A DNA stretch of 49,449 nt, taken from NCBI RefSeq assembly GCF_001507855.1, contig NZ_LGEN01000025.1:1-49449 (forward strand), read 5' to 3'. Positions within the stretch are counted from its first letter, which is position 1; the number at the start of each line of letters is the position of its first letter. This document shows positions 1-10,400 of the stretch, one piece after another. Position numbers and translations under genes: made by a program. Below the pieces are notes generated by a model. It did not search any database, was not told where the DNA came from, and saw only the letters and a list, made by a program, of their open reading frames with translations. The DNA comes from Halomonas sp. 54_146. Lineage in GTDB: Bacteria; Pseudomonadota; Gammaproteobacteria; Pseudomonadales; Halomonadaceae.

Positions 1-170
1 CCTGTGGAGTTTGTGTAAGACCGGCAATGCCAAGGCATTGAAGGCAACGGACGACGAAGCAGGAACCAGGGAGGTAACGACCTGGGAATTCGCCACTACA
101 ATCTCTGATTTAGTGGTCGGAGGATGTCAATACTTATCCTTTCACTACTATAACGAGTCGTACCGCTCTT
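1..170 (+). other. Non-coding leader region upstream of the EamA gene
   Basis: No convincing gene lies here. A 7-bp perfect inverted repeat with a 2-nt spacer is at 25-40 (CAATGCC/GGCATTG). A second potential hairpin is at 66-85 (CCAGG/CCTGG, competing with AGGT/ACCT inside it). GGA trinucleotides are frequent (around 6, 49, 61, 70, 84 and two at 119-124). A very short frame at 124 (9 codons) has a GGAGG abutting its ATG, too close for normal initiation. The region could be the leader of the following gene or the tail of an upstream transcript cut by the window edge. I cannot match it to a named RNA family. Confidence 0.3.
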
Positions 171-1091
171 ATGTCAGCATCTCCTTTGCCTCATTTATTG
201 CCGCGTCATTTAGCCATTTTGCTAATGATGAGTGTGGCCACCATGTTCGCTGCCAATCACGTTGCTGCTCGGCTGGCGTTTGACAATGGCACCGGGCTGT
301 TACTGGCGGTATTAACACGCTCTGGTGTTGCCTGTTTGATTTTGGTGGCGCTCGTCATCGTTCAGAAAAAACGCCTGTGGCTGCCCGCTGGCAGTTGGCC
401 GTGGCAACTCGCTGTGGGGCTGCTGATCGCCATTCAAAGCGTTAGCCTTTATTCGGCGGTGGCGAGGTTGCCGGTAGTTATTGCGCTGTTACTGGTGAAT
501 ACGTTTCCCATCCAGCTGGCGCTGTTGAGCTGGGCGCTGGGTGGGCCTCGGCCAACGCTGCGTAGTTGCCTGATCATGGGCACGATTTTAATCGGCTTGC
601 TGGTGGTGCTGGATATTCCTTCCTGGCTTGCCAGTGCCGATGGCATGGGGCCTGGCTGGGTCGCGGGGATTATCTTTGGGCTAATCGCCGCCTTTGTGTT
701 CGCCTGCGCACTGTGGGTTACCGAGCATCGACTAGCTGGCGTGGGTAGTACCCTGCGCAGCCTGCTCACTATGCAAACGGTGTTTGTCGCCATGGTCATT
801 GGTGGCATTGCCGGGGCGGTGCCTGGTGGTATGAGCCTGCCTGACAACAATACGGGGTGGGTAGGGCTTGCGCTACTGGGGCTGCTTTATGGCTCAGCGT
901 TTTCAATTTTGTTTATTTTTGTGCCACGACTGGATATGGCGCGCAACGCGCCGGTGATGAATATCGAACCGGTAGCCTCCTTGGTGCTGGGGTATTTCGT
1001 GCTGGGGCAAATGCTTAGCCCTGGCCAGTTAGTGGGTGGCGCGGTGGTGGTGGGCGGAATAGTAGTGCTTAGTTTGTCCAAGGGGCGGTAG
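171..1091 (+). CDS. EamA/DMT-family transporter
   Basis: This 306-residue, highly hydrophobic protein has about ten predicted transmembrane helices in two five-helix halves, the architecture and length of the EamA (formerly DUF6) drug/metabolite transporter superfamily. The first half starts with a helix carrying the family-like stretch FAANHVAARLAF. The second half includes the typical PVMNIEPVASLVLGYFVLGQ segment near residues 262-281, which matches the conserved 'P-v-...-l-e-P-v-...-a-...-l-G-E' region of EamA proteins. Such proteins usually export amino acids, metabolites or toxic compounds across the inner membrane; the substrate cannot be read from sequence. The start at 171 is the first Met giving a complete first helix, but the ribosome site is weak. 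It stands alone, with an outer-membrane protein gene about 80 bp downstream. Confidence 0.88.
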   Translation: MSASPLPHLLPRHLAILLMMSVATMFAANHVAARLAFDNGTGLLLAVLTRSGVACLILVALVIVQKKRLWLPAGSWPWQLAVGLLIAIQSVSLYSAVARLPVVIALLLVNTFPIQLALLSWALGGPRPTLRSCLIMGTILIGLLVVLDIPSWLASADGMGPGWVAGIIFGLIAAFVFACALWVTEHRLAGVGSTLRSLLTMQTVFVAMVIGGIAGAVPGGMSLPDNNTGWVGLALLGLLYGSAFSILFIFVPRLDMARNAPVMNIEPVASLVLGYFVLGQMLSPGQLVGGAVVVGGIVVLSLSKGR

Positions 1092-1171
1092 GTAGCATTT
1101 GCGTTCTTCACGGTTATGAACCACACTGCAGCTGAGTAAGGAAACGCTGTTTTTTAACTGAGGAACAACCT

Positions 1172-1681
1172 ATGAAGATGTCCGTATTATCACTTACATC
1201 GGCGGCACTCCTGGTTGGCGCAGGCGCATTTGCAATGTCTGCACAAGCACAACAATCCTTCACCTACCCACAAGGATACGTAGGCGGTGACGCGATGTTC
1301 TGGAGCCTTGATCCAGACAGAGGTTCTTCCAGTGATGACGTAGGCCTGCGACTTCGTGGTGGTGCCCAATTCAACGAATTCTTCGCCCTCGAAGGGCATT
1401 TAGGTACCGGTGGTTCCGACGGTGGTGCTGAGCTAGATTATTTAGTAGGCGCTTATGCTAAAGGTATTATTCCTATAGCCCCTGAAGTACGCCTGTATGG
1501 CTTGGCAGGCTTCACGGAAGTAGACTTTGACCGTGACCGCGAAAGCGGATTCTCTTACGGAGCAGGCGCTGAGATGGATCTAGCGAATAATTTGTCAGTA
1601 GGCGCGGATTACATGCGCTACCTGGATAAATCGGCTTACACCTTCGACGCTGCCAGCATTGGCCTGCGCTACCGCTTCTAA
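1172..1681 (+). CDS. Small outer-membrane beta-barrel protein
   Basis: The 169-residue product begins with a clear Sec signal peptide (basic start, hydrophobic core, SAQA|QQ cleavage near residue 26). The mature part has alternating hydrophobic strands rich in Gly and Tyr, ending in GLRYRF; a C-terminal Phe on the last strand is the classical BAM recognition signal of outer-membrane barrels. Size suggests an eight-stranded barrel of the OmpA-like/OMP_b-brl type without a peptidoglycan-binding domain. GAGGA sits 7 nt before the ATG and supports this start. A terminator follows directly, so it is probably a single-gene transcript. No specific function is assignable; proteins of this class often serve in envelope stability or as small porins. 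Confidence 0.85.
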   Translation: MKMSVLSLTSAALLVGAGAFAMSAQAQQSFTYPQGYVGGDAMFWSLDPDRGSSSDDVGLRLRGGAQFNEFFALEGHLGTGGSDGGAELDYLVGAYAKGIIPIAPEVRLYGLAGFTEVDFDRDRESGFSYGAGAEMDLANNLSVGADYMRYLDKSAYTFDAASIGLRYRF

Positions 1682-1720
1682 GTAAGTGGGCGTATCTGCC
1701 CCATTGGTATAGATGACTAC

Positions 1721-1758
1721 AAACCCCATTGCTTTCTAAGCGGTGGGGTTTTTGCTTT
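1721..1758 (+). terminator. Rho-independent terminator after the barrel gene
   Basis: AAACCCCA and its complement TGGGGTTT flank a loop containing a smaller GCTT/AAGC hairpin. A T-rich tract follows. It ends the outer-membrane barrel transcript. Confidence 0.8.
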
Positions 1759-1910
1759 TTTCTATGGGTCTAGGTAAGAAAGCGCAGCAACTTTCCTTAC
1801 AAGGGCTACTCTGATAGGTGTGTTGTGGGATAACGGTAGCGTGAGTATCACCTGCCTGCACGCCACTTTCCCTACTCACTCTCCCTACTAACGGATTAGA
1901 GGTGTTCGTC

Positions 1911-2093
1911 ATGGCAACTGGTAAAGAAGATAAAGCAAAAGGAACCGCCAACAAAGCCGCAGGTAAAGTCAAAGAAGCCGCGGGTAAGGTGACCGGTAGC
2001 GGCAAAACAGAGGCGAAAGGTAAAGCCCAGCAGGCGAAAGGCGAACTTCAGAAAGGCAAAGGTGAAGCCAAGGAACAGTTAAAGAAAAAGTAA
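1911..2093 (+). CDS. CsbD family stress-response protein
   Basis: This is a 60-residue, strongly hydrophilic, Lys/Ala/Gly-rich protein with the repeated KAKGTANKAAGKVKEAAGKVTG pattern that defines the CsbD/UPF0337 family. CsbD is a member of the general stress regulon in Bacillus, and homologues are abundant in stationary phase or osmotic stress in many bacteria; the molecular function is unknown. I chose the ATG at 1911 rather than the upstream in-frame start at 1902 because AGAGG lies 8 nt before it and the family usually begins MA-x-x-x-K-x-x-x-K-G. The gene is monocistronic, with its own upstream space and a very strong terminator. Confidence 0.9.
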   Translation: MATGKEDKAKGTANKAAGKVKEAAGKVTGSGKTEAKGKAQQAKGELQKGKGEAKEQLKKK

Positions 2094-2126
2094 TCATGTT
2101 TGTTTAAGTGAACATGCTTGTTAGTA

Positions 2127-2160
2127 ACGCATACAGGGGCCCGAGGGCCCCTGTATGCGT
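2127..2160 (+). terminator. Strong palindromic terminator, probably bidirectional
   Basis: A perfect 16-bp inverted repeat (ACGCATACAGGGGCCC and its complement) is separated by only GA. It lies between the convergent CsbD gene and DASS permease gene. The T-rich tract after it (GTTTGTTGTTT) is imperfect, but stem stability is high enough for both directions. Confidence 0.8.
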
Positions 2161-2192
2161 TGAGTCGTTTGTTGTTTATAACGGCACTTGGC

Positions 2193-3659
2193 TCAGTAGT
2201 GACCCAGTAGCTTCCACCACAAACCGCCGACAACCACCCAGATAATAAGATTGACCACGCTCATAATAAAGCCTGCTTTCCACCACTCACCTAGTGTCAG
2301 GTAGCCAGAGCCGAAAATAACCGGCGACGTTCCCGTGGCGTAGTGGGTTAAGGTCATCATGATAGATGAGGTAGCGGCCATGATCAGCACAAACGGCATG
2401 GGCGGGGCACCAAGGCTTAAGCCAACGGTGAGAAAAGCAGCCATCATGGCGGTGATATGTGCCGTGGTGCTGGCAAAGAAGTAATGGGTATACAGGAACG
2501 TCAGCACGAGGAGGGCGGCGGCACCTGCCCAACCAATCCCCATCATGGTAATCCAGTCCTGCATGTTGGCGGAAAACCAATCAATCAGCCCCGTTTCATT
2601 AAGCTGGCTCGCCATCATGATAAGGGCACCAAACCACAGTAGCGTATCCCAGGCATTTTTCTCTTTCAGTACATCTTCCCAGGTTAACACCCCGGTAAGC
2701 AGCAGCATGGAAAGACCGATAAAGGCAGAGGTTGTGGTGTTAAGGGTTACTGCATCACCAAAAAATAACGCCGGAATGTCCGCCCACAGCAGCAGAAGCA
2801 CCAAAAAGACGAACAGCATGATGCCCTCGTCTCGGCTTATTTTGCCTAGTTCGGCCAGCTTGTCTCGCGCTAGTTGGGTGGCATTAGGTGTTTCTTTAAT
2901 TTCTGGTGGGTAGAGCAGGTAAAGAATATAAGGCATCGCCAGGATAGCGACCAAGCCTGGCAGCAGCATAGCAACCGCCCAGGTTAGCCAGCTGAGCTGG
3001 ATCTCTGCGCCTGTGGCAGTCGAAATTAATTGCACAGTCAGTGGGTTAGGTGCAGTAGCAGTGACAAACATTGCCGAGGTAATCGGGTTGCTGTGGTAAT
3101 TCACTAAGGCCAGGTATTTGCCAATTTTGCCAGAAGTATTGTCTTCTGGGTGTGAATCAAAGCTATGGGCAATCGAGCGCATAATGGGGTGGATAATGCC
3201 GCCGCCCCGGGCAGTATTACTGGGTGTTACCGGAGCAATGGAAAGCTCCGAAAAAGCGAGACCATAGCCAATGCCCAGTGTCCGCTTGCCGAAGATGGAG
3301 ATGAAATAGTAGCCAATGCGCGCGCCTAAGCCGGTTTTTATCAGCCCGCGTGAAATCATAATCGCAATAGCAATTAACCAGATAAGCGGGTTGGCGTAAC
3401 TGCTTAAGGCCACATTGATGGCTGCGCCAGGCGTATCCCCCGTGACGCCGCTTGCCGCAACAATAGAAATAGCAATCACAGAAATAGCCCCAATGGGCAT
3501 GGCTTTACCAATAATGGCGACAATAGTGCCTATGAAAATAGCCAGCATTAGCCACGCATTGGGCGTTAAGCCTTCTGGTAAGGGAACAGCCAGCCATATT
3601 AGCAGGGTCACGGCCACCGCAATAACGGTTGGCCAGAGTTTGAAGGGCAGCGTCGGCAT
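2193..3659 (-). CDS. DASS-family anion permease (CitT/TtdT-like)
   Basis: The 488-residue inner-membrane protein has 12-14 hydrophobic segments typical of the divalent anion:sodium symporter family (SLC13/DASS). The stretch PVTPSNTARGGGIIHPIMRSIA (about residues 143-164) carries the SNT signature in the form found in the CitT/TtdT/YbhI branch, which exchange di- or tricarboxylates such as citrate, tartrate and succinate. The second half has the paired motif in TATSSIMMTLTHYATGTSPVIFGSGY. Ribosome binding before the ATG is modest (AGG about 8 nt upstream). The gene is alone on the minus strand. It is the first of three SLC13/DASS permeases in the window, each from a different subgroup, which argues for distinct anions. 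The exact substrate and whether it is symport or antiport are not determinable here. Confidence 0.88.
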   Translation of the reverse strand: MPTLPFKLWPTVIAVAVTLLIWLAVPLPEGLTPNAWLMLAIFIGTIVAIIGKAMPIGAISVIAISIVAASGVTGDTPGAAINVALSSYANPLIWLIAIAIMISRGLIKTGLGARIGYYFISIFGKRTLGIGYGLAFSELSIAPVTPSNTARGGGIIHPIMRSIAHSFDSHPEDNTSGKIGKYLALVNYHSNPITSAMFVTATAPNPLTVQLISTATGAEIQLSWLTWAVAMLLPGLVAILAMPYILYLLYPPEIKETPNATQLARDKLAELGKISRDEGIMLFVFLVLLLLWADIPALFFGDAVTLNTTTSAFIGLSMLLLTGVLTWEDVLKEKNAWDTLLWFGALIMMASQLNETGLIDWFSANMQDWITMMGIGWAGAAALLVLTFLYTHYFFASTTAHITAMMAAFLTVGLSLGAPPMPFVLIMAATSSIMMTLTHYATGTSPVIFGSGYLTLGEWWKAGFIMSVVNLIIWVVVGGLWWKLLGHY

Positions 3660-4000
3660 AATAGAACCTATGTAGCGTTAGCGGGTGTTAGCGGCATGCT
3701 CCCAAGCCTGGGTTCAAGCAATGAAGCAGCGCCAGGCTCTCTATGTAAGTCTATATTTCACGCAGGCTTACCTCTTGCCCTATGTCAATGATGGCCCAGT
3801 TTGAGCGATATTGCCTCGTTTTATATTGTTGTTACCTTCGCTAAATACGACCTTAAAACGCTATGCGCGGTGTTAGAAATCGAATATATTTCAGCTGAGT
3901 TTGGTAAGCTAATCAAACCATGCCATATCAGGTGAAAATGCTATTCCACGCTCATTGTCTCTATCTCTTTCTCAAAAAAAGAACGAAAAAGGAAATGGTA
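3660..4000. other. Divergent intergenic region
   Basis: The region lies between the minus-strand DASS gene and the plus-strand small secreted-protein gene. I see a short direct repeat (GTTAGCGG twice near 3677-3694), a TTGACA hexamer on the minus strand near 3785 without a good -10 partner, and an AT-rich stretch around 3815-3845 that could hold a plus-strand promoter. No gene is supported; the in-frame upstream start at 3920 would put 27 residues before the signal peptide and is rejected. Confidence 0.4.
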
Positions 4001-4330
4001 ATGCAGATTAAAACGTGGCTGGTGGCGCTAGTGGCGATGTGTGTTTCATCGATGGCACTTGCGGATGACTACTATGTCGATATTACTAACAATACTGGTT
4101 ATACCATCGTTTACATGCACGTAAGCCCAGGCAACTCGAAAAGCTGGGAAGAAGATGTGCTGGGCAACGATGTATTAATGGATGGAGATACGCAGCGGGT
4201 TACGTTGACAGGCTATAACAGCCCTTACTTCGATGTGCGTCTTATCGATGAAGATGAAGATAGCTACACGTTCTGGAATGTCGATGTCTCCACTCAAGAC
4301 CTGGTGGTTACTTTAGATAATCTTGATTAA
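4001..4330 (+). CDS. Small secreted/periplasmic protein of unknown function
   Basis: The 109-residue precursor starts MQIKTWLVALVAMCVSSMALA|DD, a clean Sec signal peptide. The mature part of about 88 residues is acidic and beta-rich: VDITNNTGYTIVYMHVSPGNSKSWEEDVLG, then a turn with DVLMDGDTQRV, and an acidic DEDEDSYTFWNVDV segment. This 'NNTGYTI...SPxxSxSWEEDVLG...vL..G' pattern recurs in small exported proteins of marine proteobacteria whose function is unknown; I recognise the pattern but not a role. The ATG at 4001 is preferred because AAGGA lies 7 nt upstream. The gene is followed by a perfect 17-bp tandem repeat and a strong terminator, and converges on the glucan synthase gene. Confidence 0.75.
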   Translation: MQIKTWLVALVAMCVSSMALADDYYVDITNNTGYTIVYMHVSPGNSKSWEEDVLGNDVLMDGDTQRVTLTGYNSPYFDVRLIDEDEDSYTFWNVDVSTQDLVVTLDNLD

Positions 4331-4367
4331 ATGCCTGAATTAAATACCTAGATTAAAGAGTCATCGT

Positions 4368-4401
4368 TTTAAAAGAATTACCGCTTTAAAAGAATTACCG
4401 C
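4368..4401. repeat. Perfect 17-bp tandem duplication
   Basis: Two identical copies of TTTAAAAGAATTACCGC lie at 4368-4384 and 4385-4401, between the small secreted-protein gene and its terminator. Confidence 0.9.
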
Positions 4402-4409
4402 TGCAAATG

Positions 4410-4448
4410 ATGATACCCCCCCGGTTAAAACCGGGGGGGTATCATTTT
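4410..4448 (+). terminator. Strong intrinsic terminator with a C7/G7 stem
   Basis: A perfect 15-bp stem has arms ATGATACCCCCCCGG and its complement, with a 6-nt loop and a T4 run. The T run follows on the plus strand, so it ends the secreted-protein transcript. The stem would also act on the opposing glucan synthase transcript. Confidence 0.9.
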
Positions 4449-4487
4449 ATATACCTAAACCGTTTAACGGTGATGTTTACGGTAATC

Positions 4488-7400
4488 TTAATAAACGGCC
4501 ACGTGGCGCTGGACAAACACCTCAAGCTGGTGGCGTTGGCCATCCAAGGGGATGCGAACTTCTCCTTGTTGAAGCGCGAGGGCGCTGCCATCAAGCTGCG
4601 CGCTGAGCGCATCATCAGTAGTGGTCACCTTAACCGCGTAGTGGGTCTCGGCAATGGTCAGCGTCGCGCTAAACCCCGGCCATTCGCTGGGTAAACAAGG
4701 GGTGATAATTAGCCAGCTTCCCCCTCGGCGAATACCTAAAATCCCCTCAATACCGGCGCGATACATCCAGCTGGCCGAGCCTGTGTACCATGTCCAGCCG
4801 CCGCGCCCTGTGTGGGGGGCAACAGAATAAACATCCGCAGCGACCACATAGGGTTCAACATGATAGCGGGCGGTTTCTTCCTCCGTTCGGGCATGGTTAA
4901 TCGGATTGAGTAGCGCAAACAGGTCGTGCGCCTTGCTGCCCTCGCCGAGCTTGGTAAAGGCTAGAACCGCCCACATCGCCGCGTGGCTATATTGCCCCCC
5001 GTTTTCGCGCATGCCCGGCGGGTAGCCGCTAATATAACCAGGGTCACGCTGGGGCTGGTCAAAGGGTGGCCAGAATAGCAGTGCGAGTTGCTCATCGCGT
5101 TTGATAAGCATTTGTTCAAGAGAGCGCATGGCAAGCGCTGCCCGGTGGGGTTCTGCGGCACCAGAAAGCACCGCCCAGGTCTGGGCTATCGAATCAATTT
5201 GGCACGCATCGCTCTCTTTGCTGCCCAGCCAGCTGCCATCATCAAAAGTTGCCCGCCGGTACCATAGGCCGTCCCATGCGTTGCTTTCCAGCGCAATACG
5301 CAACCCAGTGGCGTGGGCGCGCCAGCGCTCGGCGCGTGATGCTTCCGGGTTATCAGCCGGTGCTTGGCTGATCGCTGTCGGCGTTTGCACTTCGCGCTGC
5401 TCGGCAAAAGGTATAAACCGCTCCAGGGTATGCACTAACAGCCAACCCAACCACACGCTTTCGCCTTTGCCCGCTTCGCCCACGCGGTTCATGCCATCGT
5501 TCCAATCGCCGCCACCAATCAACGGCAGGCCGTGCTCGCCGCAAAGCGATAGGCTCTGATCCAAGCCACGGGCGCAGTGCTCAAACAGCGAAGCGGTTTC
5601 TTCTGCCACCATCGGCTGGAAAAAACAGTCGTGTTCGCCGGGGGCTAATTGGGCGCCTTCCAGAAAACTCACCGGCTCATCAAGCACGGCGGTGTCGTGA
5701 GAAGTGGCGATATAGTGGGCGCAGGCATAGGCCAGCCATACCCGGTCATCGGAAATGCGTGTGCGCACCCCTTGGCCGGAGTGCGGCAGCCACCAGTGCT
5801 GCACATCGCCTTCGACAAACTGTCGCGAGGCGGCGCGCAGTAAATGTTCACGGGTGGCTTCGGGGTTCGTGAACGTTAACGCCATGCCGTCTTGGAGCTG
5901 GTCGCGGAAACCATAAGCGCCGCTGGCTTGGTAGAAGCCAGAGCGCGCGGTAATCCGGCAGGCAATCGTTTGGTAAAGCAGCCAGCCGTTGAGCATGATG
6001 TCCATGGCGCGGTCGGGTGTGGTGACGTGTATGGCGTTAAGCTGCGTTTGCCAGTGGGCGTTTACCTTGGCGAGTTCGGCGTCGATATCCGTTTCGCGAT
6101 AACGGGCAATCAGCGCCTGCGCTTCAGCGGCCGAGCCACCTTGGCCCATCAGCACCACGATATCGATGCTTTCGCCTACCGCTAACGACACGCGGCGGTT
6201 GAGCGCGGCACAAGGGTCTAACCCCGCGCCTTGGCTGCCGGCAAGCGGGGCTTTACTGCGCAGCCCCGCAGGTGATGCCAAACTGCTGCCATAGCCTATG
6301 AATTCGCAGCGGTCGGCTGTCCAGGCGTCGGGTTGGTCGCCTATATCAAGGAACGCTACTTTCCCTGGGAAGGTGATATTCCAAGGGTTTTCAACCAGCA
6401 GCGCGCCGCTGTCAGTGTCGAAGCGAGAGATCAGAAAAGGTGCCGAGCCACTGCGCGAAGTGCCTAGCACCCACTCGGCATAGGCGGTGACAGAGAGCTT
6501 GCGCGGCCGCCCTGAGTGGTTGCAGATGCGCAGCCGCGAAATTCTCAGGGGCGCATCCAAGGGCACGAAATGCAGCAGCGTCAAGGCAATGCCGTCCGTT
6601 TGATGCTCAAACTGGCTGTAGCCAAAGCCGTGGCGGGCAATATAGCGGCCTTGAGTGCGGATAGGGCGCGCGGTGGCGGTGAAAAGTGCCAGTGACTCTT
6701 CATCGCGCACATAAATGGCATCACCGCTTGGGTCTGCAACCGGGTCATTTGACCACTGCGTGAGCTGATTTTCGCGGCTATTATCCGCCCATACATAGCC
6801 AGCGCCTTCTGCTGACACTTGAAAGCCGAAGCCAGCGTTGGCGACGACGTTAACCCACGGGGCAGGGGTTGATGTTCCCGCTTCAAGTATCGTGACGTAC
6901 TCGCGGCCATGGTGCGCAAAGCCGCCTAGGCCGTTAAAAAATTCAAGCGTAGGGAGCAGTGAAAGAGACGTATCGGTGGCCGTTTCACTACGCGGCCGAG
7001 GCAGTGGCCGTTTGGGCAGTAGGGGGCGCTGATTCGCCGTGGCTCGGGCTGGCAGCGTCAACGCCAACTGATTCGCCATGCTGCCGCGATGCGCTTTCAA
7101 GGCAACGCTCGCTATCGACTGCAGCTGCGTGCGCATTTCCAGGCTCATAAGGTCAGCGCGCAGTGTAAACACCGAACCAAGCGCGTGAGCATTTCTAAAC
7201 CGTGGCTGCGTTTGGCTGCTGAGTACGGCGGTATCAATGGCATGCTGCAGGTCTTGAACGTAAGAAGACCCCCGCTCATTGATGATGACCACATCGACGC
7301 ATAGCCGCTTCATGCGCCAGTATTCATGAGCGCGCAGCAGTTGGCGCACCTGGGCAATGTCATCCACCGTGTCGATGCGCATTAAAATAATCGGCAGGTC

Positions 7401-10400
7401 ACCGGAAATGCCGTGTTGCCACAGCCGTGACTGCGGCCCCGCGCCGCGTTCAATGGCCTCACTGGGTGCTCTAAAGCGTGGGTCGGGGTATAAAAGCGGG
7501 GTGGCGAAGCGCTGAAAGTCGGCCGCTTCTTCAGGCTGAATACCCAGATGGCGAAGCTGCACCTGGGCTTGGGTCCAGGCCAGGGTTTTGGCGCGCTCGA
7601 AGGCGCTGCGGTCGTGATGTTTGTCGATAACATCGATTAGCGCCTCACGGGAGGATGCCACTACTGTCCAGTAAGCGATGCGGGCAGCGTTGCCGGGGGC
7701 GACACGAAGGCGGTAGCGCAGTGCAAAAACCGGGTCCAGTACGCTCCCTACCGTGCCTGATAAGCGCTGCCCGCTGGCCAGCGCAGAAGCATGCAGGGTA
7801 GCGTGGCCGCGACCTAAAAACCGGGCGCGGTCGGTTTCGTACTGTGGTTCGCCAACGGTTTCTCCTTCTACTACTGCAAAGTGCGCCGCCCATACGGGTT
7901 CATCGTCAGGCGCACGGCGTCGGCGGGTGGCAATGAGCGCGTTAAATTCTTCCAGGAACTCGGTGACGACAAACATTTTGGCAAAGGCAGGGTGCGCATT
8001 ATCGGCGCCTGTGGTGGTCAAGACTAATTCTGAGTACGAGGTAATGTCGATATCACGCGCGTGGCGGCTGCTGTTGGTCAGCGCAATATGGCGTACTTCG
8101 CTGTCGTCCTCGCCGGAAACCAGCACTTCCATGTGCGTGGTGATGTCGTCGCGGCGGTGGGTGTAGCGGGCGTAGTCTTCGGCAAAGACCACATGATTAC
8201 TGTCATCATGGGCATTGATGGTTGCCCCTTGGCCGGTTGCTGTCCACACGCCTGGCAGTTCGGTGTCGCGCAGGAAAATAAAGCTGCCTAAGTGGTCGCG
8301 TGTGGCGTCGGGTTGCCAGCGGCTAATGGCGATATTGCGCCACCGGCTATAGCCACCGCCGGTGGCGGTTAACATCACTGAGTAGCAGCCGTTAGAAAGC
8401 AGGTGCGTGACGGGCGGGGCATTGGCCAGCGTTGACACGTGGCGAATGGTTTGCGCCTCGTTAATGCTTTGGCTGGCGGTTGATTTCACTTCTTCCGCAC
8501 GAGGGTGAACAATGTCCACATTGCGGGGCACTCGCTCTTGCAGCAGCAGCTCGCTGGCTTGAATCATCGGCTCACGGTGAAAGCGCGCACGCATCTGGCC
8601 ATGGTGCAAGGTGTTGGCAATGGCCGCGATGGTCATGCCTTGGTGGTGAGCCATAAAGCTGCGCACGATGACCATGTCTTCCCCGGCAGGCAGCCGCGAA
8701 CGGGTGAAGTCGAGCGCTTCATAAAAACCATAGCGCCCTAACGCGCCCAGCTCTTCTAAGCGTTTGAAGTTGCGGCAGGCACCGTTGGGGTCAACCATGG
8801 TGGCCAAGCCAGTGGCGTAAGGGGCGATAACCAGATCGGCGGATAGCCCTCGCTTAAGCCCCAAACCGGGCACGCCAAAGTTGGAGTATTGATAGGTGAA
8901 TTCAAAATCACGCGCGTTATAGGCAGATTCCGAAATGCCCCACGGCGCGGAAAGCTGAGAGGCATACGCTTCCTGACGCTTGACCACCAGGCGGTTGGTT
9001 TGTTCAAGCAGGCTGCCGCCTGGGGCGCGCATAACCAGTGACGGCATCAGGTACTCAAACATCGAACCCGACCAGGAAATTAAAGCAGAGCCAAAGCTGA
9101 GCGGCGTTGCCGGTCGTCCTAACCTGAACCAGTGGCGGGTGGGAATATCCCCTTTGGCAATCGCAAACAGGCTGGCAAGCCGCGCTTCAGAGGCCAAAAG
9201 GTCGTAACAGCTGGTATCCAGGCAGTGGTCGTCCAGAGAGTAGCCGATTGAAAGCAGCTGGCGCTCGGTATTCAGCAAAAAGCCAAAATCCATGCCTACT
9301 GCCATGCGTCGTGCGGCGTTTGCCAGCTGCTGCATGCGGTTAGCCAGCTGCTGTTCTTGTTCGCCTGGCTGAACGGCGCGGTCATCAATGTGTTGAGTCA
9401 CCGTTTTATGCAGTGCTTCCACCCAAAACAGCAGCTCTTCACACGGCAGGCCTGGCTGATCGTTAATGGTGGCGCGAAGCAGGCGTAAGGCCTTGTCTGT
9501 TAATAGGGATAAGTTCGTTAATAGGGATAAGTTCGTCAGCCACGCCGACGCCATTGCGTCGCTTTTGAGCTGGGCATCAATGGCTTCAAACTGAACGCTC
9601 AGTAAAGCAGCAAACTTTTCAGGCAACGTGTTAGGCGACGCGGCGGCGTGCTTAAGCGCATCGCGCGCCAGGCTCAACGTATCGGCAATGCCTTCACGCG
9701 GGTCTGTTAACCGGGCTTTCGTTTGCAGTGTCTCAAAGGCATTGGCGATGACGATAAGATGACCCGCCAGGTTGCCGCTATCTACCGTTGATACATAGCG
9801 GGGGTCTAGCGGGCGCAGGTCATGGGTGGTGTACCAGTTGTAGAAGTGCCCCCGGTAGCGGGGGAGGCCTTGCATCGTTTCCAAGGTGGTTTCAAGGCGT
9901 TGAAGCGCCTGCTGGGTGCCTAGCCAGCCAAAATCCCGTGCAGCCAGCGTTGAGAGTAAATAAAGCCCCATATTGGTGGGCGAGGTGCGCTGGGCCAAGG
10001 CGGGCGTTGGGTCTTCCTGAAAGTTGTCGGGCGGTAAGCCGTTGTCAGCTGGGGTTACAAAGGTTTCGAAGTAACGCCACGTGCGCCGCGCAATCAAACG
10101 TAGTTCGAGCGCTTCCTCTTCTGAGATCGTCGGCTGAACAACCGCGCTTTTGTGGCTGCTTAACCACGAGGCCACTGCCGGTGCCGCCAGCCACAGCAGC
10201 GCCAGGGGCAGGGCGATTACCCAGGTATCACCGGCAGACCACAGCGCGCTCAGTGCCACCATAAACCCGAGCAGCGTGCCCGGTGCCATACGTTGATAAA
10301 AACCCGCTACCGTTAAGGGCGGGCTTTTCATCGATTGGGCGGCTGATACCCATTCAAGCAGGTGCCGGTGCGTATAAAAAATACGGGTTAAGCTTCTGGC

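Noticed and set aside
1..124. Guanidine-II (mini-ykkC) riboswitch upstream of the EamA exporter
   Set aside because: ACGA tetranucleotides are present, but they are not in the loops of two matched GC stems as the class requires.
11..283. Plus-strand 90-codon frame at the left edge
   Set aside because: It overlaps the well-supported EamA gene, has no family-like features and no ribosome site.
5101..5559. Plus-strand 152-codon frame inside ndvB
   Set aside because: It is antisense to the GH94 domain of ndvB, whose motifs are intact on the minus strand.
7753..8166. Plus-strand 137-codon frame inside ndvB
   Set aside because: Antisense artefact with no recognisable features.
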